From: Acidobacteriota bacterium
GTDB taxonomy: Bacteria > Acidobacteriota > Terriglobia > Bryobacterales > Bryobacteraceae
NCBI GenBank assembly: GCA_947466555.1
Contig: CANIFK010000345.1
Coordinates: forward strand, 1 to 6,121
DNA length: 6,121 nucleotides
Direction: 5' to 3'
Both the position numbers and the translations under genes were made by a program. Below are positions 3,807-6,121 of the stretch, piece after piece. The notes under the pieces are model-generated. The model ran no database searches and was not told where the DNA came from. It saw nothing but the letters and a program-made list of their open reading frames with translations. Each line of letters starts with the position of its first letter. Within the stretch, counting starts at the first letter, position 1.

Positions 3807-6121
3807 CTAAAACGTCAACCGGAACTCCAAATAAATCACCCGCGGCGAGTTATTCTGCGCCGGCGCCAACTGCCCGAACGTCGCACTCGTCACATTCGGC
3901 GCCCCGCCATTCAACTGCGTAAAGTACGGCTTGTTAAACGCGTTAATCGCATCCGCCCGAATCTGCGTCTTCACCCGCTCCAAAATCACAAAATCCTTCG
4001 ACAGCGAAAAGTCATAATTCACAACCCCCATGTACCGAACATCGGGGAACCGCGTCGGGAAATTCCGCAGCGTAAACGGTGCCGGCCCGGCCACCCGCGG
4101 GAACAACGAAGTATCAAACCACCGCGTCAAACTCCGTTCCCCATCCCCCAACTTCGCGCTCCGCGCCGACAACGGCGCCGCGTTCGGAAAATCAATCGGG
4201 AACCCGGACTGGAACGTCGTGTTCCACCCCAGCCGCCAATTCCCCAACAGCGCATTCCCCACCGGATGCATGTTCCCCAACAACGGCCGGTTCTTCCCAA
4301 ACGGCAGCTCATACGTGCCCAAAATCGCCAGCTTCTTCGACACGTCAAAAATCGTCAACCGCTTCTCCAACACCGCCCCCATCAGGTCCGCCGCCCGCAC
4401 GTCCTGCGCATTCAACGGCACCAGTTGCTCCAGCGTCTTCCCCGCAAAGAAATTCCCCTGGACATTAATCCCATTCGCAAACCGCTTCTTCATCGATAGC
4501 TGCAGCGAATGATAATCATTCCGTCCAACCGGGATGTTCGACAGCGTCACCCCCGAATACTGCGGGAAATCCACCAGCAGCGATTGCCGCGGAATCGTCG
4601 CCCCATTCAGCGCCGCATTATTCGGCAACAACCCGGCCATCGGATTCGTCACCCGGTCGCTGTAATAGTTCGCTGCCTTGCCCAACTCCCCCGTCGGAAT
4701 ATAGTTCAAATTCGAGCTCACCGGCAGCCCCGAAGTAAAATTCCCCACGTACGCAATGTCCGCAAAAACGCCCAACGGCAACTCCCGCTGAATCCCAAAC
4801 GAAACCTGCTTCGATAGCGGCAACGGCCGTGCGTTATACCCCACGCCAACGCCCAATCCCAGGTCCGTCGCCAACCCCTGCGACGCCCCCACCGGCTTCA
4901 AAATCCCGCCCGGAAACGGGTTCGACATCGTGGCCGTCGGCGTCAGCCCATCCACCGTCGTAATCACCGGCGTCGTCCGGCTGAACCCCGTCGTCCCGCC
5001 CAGTGCCCACTGTCCCAACGTGTAGATCCCGAACCCGCCCCGCAGCACCGTCTTCGAATCGAACGAATACGCCGCCCCGATCCGCGGCTGGAAATTGTTC
5101 CGGTCCGGCGCGAACGCAAACCGCTGATCCCCATCCTTCCCCGCAAACTGCAAACCGCCCGTCAGCCCCTTACAAGCCGCGCAATTCTCCACACCCGGCT
5201 TGCCCGAAACCTGCGCCGCAATCGGGCTCGCCTGCCCCAGTGCGAACCCCGTCGTCATCTGGTTATACCGCTCCGCCACCGGGCTCTCGTAGTCCCAACG
5301 CACACCCAGATTCAGCGTCAACTTCCGAGTAATCTTCCAATCATCCTGGAAGAAGAACGAGTAATATTTGGACCGGTACGCTGGCGTGATCGGCAGCGTC
5401 AACGACCCGCCCGTCGGATACCCCAACAACGCGCTCGCAATCTCATTCCCGCTCAACGCGTCCGCCCGGTTCGGGTCCGCCTGCGTCCACAACTTCGTAA
5501 ACGTGAACGATCCGCCCGCCGGACCGAAGTTCAAATTGGTGGTCCGGAAGTCCCGCAACTCCACGCCAAACTTCATCACGTGCGTCGCAATCACCTTCCC
5601 GCCCGACGCCGCCAGCGTGTACGTATCATCCCCCTGCACCGACGGCCCCGCCCCCTGCGCCTGGTAAGTCCCCATCGAAATCTGCGGATACTGCGGCCGC
5701 GCAAACTGGCTCACCAGCGACGCCGGCAACCCCAACGTCGTCGGATCAAAATTCGTCGTCTGGTCATTGCCCGACAAATTCTCCAACCGCGAAAATCCGC
5801 CCCGCAAATTGAATGTCGTCGACGCATTGATCGTCCGCGTCCAATCCAGCGTCAACGTCCGCCCACGCCGCCCGCGCGGCAGAATCGTGCTCACCTCCGC
5901 CGGGCTGTTATCGGGGTAGCGCTGGTCGCAACAGCGAATCATGTTCGTCTCGCCATACCGCCCGAAAAACGCGTTCTTGTCCCCCAGCCGAAAATCCATC
6001 CGCCCCGTCCACTGCCAAAGTTCCCCCTTGTTCGGCGTCGCCAAAAAGAAGTTGTTGATCCGCGCCGGCCCATCACCCGCCTGCGTCGGATTCGGATAAT
6101 AACTGACAATCTTCGAACCCA
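3807..6121 (-). CDS. TonB-dependent receptor, Oar-like (N-terminus beyond window)
   Basis: This is the C-terminal 770 residues of a large outer-membrane receptor that imports an unknown substrate using TonB energy. The frame is open from the right edge (first whole codon 6117-6119) to TAG at 3807-3809. The 25 residues upstream of a TTG at 6044 (including PNPTQAGDGPARINNFF) continue the same protein, so that TTG is not the start. Acidobacteriota relatives are about 1000-1200 residues; the missing part should hold the signal peptide, carboxypeptidase-regulatory-like domain and most of the plug. Barrel strands are typical: FFQDDWKITRKLTLNLGVRWDYE (in-window residues about 256-278), RIGAAYSFDSKTVLRGGFGIY and LPFGKNRPLLG. 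The end IYLEFRLTF has the terminal phenylalanine recognised by the Bam machinery. Only four cysteines are visible, as adjacent Cys63-Cys64 and CAAC at 313-316, probably in extracellular loops. The substrate cannot be inferred. Confidence 0.93.
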   Translation of the reverse strand, partial: GSKIVSYYPNPTQAGDGPARINNFFLATPNKGELWQWTGRMDFRLGDKNAFFGRYGETNMIRCCDQRYPDNSPAEVSTILPRGRRGRTLTLDWTRTINASTTFNLRGGFSRLENLSGNDQTTNFDPTTLGLPASLVSQFARPQYPQISMGTYQAQGAGPSVQGDDTYTLAASGGKVIATHVMKFGVELRDFRTTNLNFGPAGGSFTFTKLWTQADPNRADALSGNEIASALLGYPTGGSLTLPITPAYRSKYYSFFFQDDWKITRKLTLNLGVRWDYESPVAERYNQMTTGFALGQASPIAAQVSGKPGVENCAACKGLTGGLQFAGKDGDQRFAFAPDRNNFQPRIGAAYSFDSKTVLRGGFGIYTLGQWALGGTTGFSRTTPVITTVDGLTPTATMSNPFPGGILKPVGASQGLATDLGLGVGVGYNARPLPLSKQVSFGIQRELPLGVFADIAYVGNFTSGLPVSSNLNYIPTGELGKAANYYSDRVTNPMAGLLPNNAALNGATIPRQSLLVDFPQYSGVTLSNIPVGRNDYHSLQLSMKKRFANGINVQGNFFAGKTLEQLVPLNAQDVRAADLMGAVLEKRLTIFDVSKKLAILGTYELPFGKNRPLLGNMHPVGNALLGNWRLGWNTTFQSGFPIDFPNAAPLSARSAKLGDGERSLTRWFDTSLFPRVAGPAPFTLRNFPTRFPDVRYMGVVNYDFSLSKDFVILERVKTQIRADAINAFNKPYFTQLNGGAPNVTSATFGQLAPAQNNSPRVIYLEFRLTF

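Noticed and set aside
3605..4512. Plus-strand frames across the gap and receptor 3' end
   Set aside because: Arginine/proline-rich shadows of the receptor gene with no ribosome binding site or family resemblance.
4979..4986. Third copy of the operator half GGCTGAAC
   Set aside because: Inside the receptor coding sequence and lacking the GTTC partner at the required distance, so a chance 8-base match.
6042..6044. TTG as start of the receptor
   Set aside because: The same frame stays open to the window edge with receptor-like sequence, so this is an internal leucine codon.
1..6121. CRISPR array, tRNA, insertion sequence or toxin-antitoxin pair
   Set aside because: No regular spaced repeats, cloverleaf, transposase or small gene pair seen on either strand.

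Overview
The window looks like chromosomal DNA from a GC-rich Acidobacteriota bacterium, most plausibly of the Solibacter/Bryobacterales kind. That placement is inferred from protein style: a very large Oar-like TonB-dependent receptor beside a secreted FG-GAP protein with Ig-like repeats. No ribosomal or other phylogenetic marker is present. I see no tRNA, rRNA, CRISPR array, insertion sequence, integrase or phage gene.

Layout. (1) 1-699, minus strand: a dihydrodipicolinate synthase/N-acetylneuraminate lyase (DapA) family enzyme, cut at its C-terminus by the window edge. (2) 696 to about 1505, minus strand: an IclR-family regulator whose stop overlaps the start of the enzyme (ATGA), so the two form a tightly coupled operon. 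(3) About 1506-1626: a short divergent regulatory region. It holds a strong sigma70-type promoter facing the operon, with two related 17-bp palindromes on either side of it. The inner palindrome lies just inside the annotated iclR reading frame. (4) 1627-3573, plus strand: a secreted protein with seven FG-GAP calcium-loop repeats (probably a seven-bladed propeller), two Ig-like repeats and a C-terminal beta module. (5) 3574-3806: a gene-free convergent gap with a hairpin, a nearly G-free low-complexity tract and a G-quadruplex motif on the minus strand. (6) 3807 to beyond 6121, minus strand: the C-terminal 770 residues of a TonB-dependent outer-membrane receptor whose N-terminus lies outside the window.

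How the parts relate. The regulator and the aldolase-like enzyme probably form a small catabolic module for a sugar acid or keto acid, with the regulator controlling its own operon. The enzyme keeps the Schiff-base lysine and the catalytic tyrosine but lacks the arginine that lysine-pathway DapA uses, so it is unlikely to be the lysine biosynthesis enzyme. The FG-GAP protein and the receptor are both cell-envelope proteins, but they face each other and need not share a function.

The plus strand is rich in C relative to G throughout, whichever way the genes point. Minus-strand genes therefore favour G/T-ending codons and the plus-strand gene favours C-ending codons. This skew probably explains many of the long spurious antisense reading frames. 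I found no clearly new multi-gene system. The most interesting item is the operator/promoter architecture upstream of iclR.
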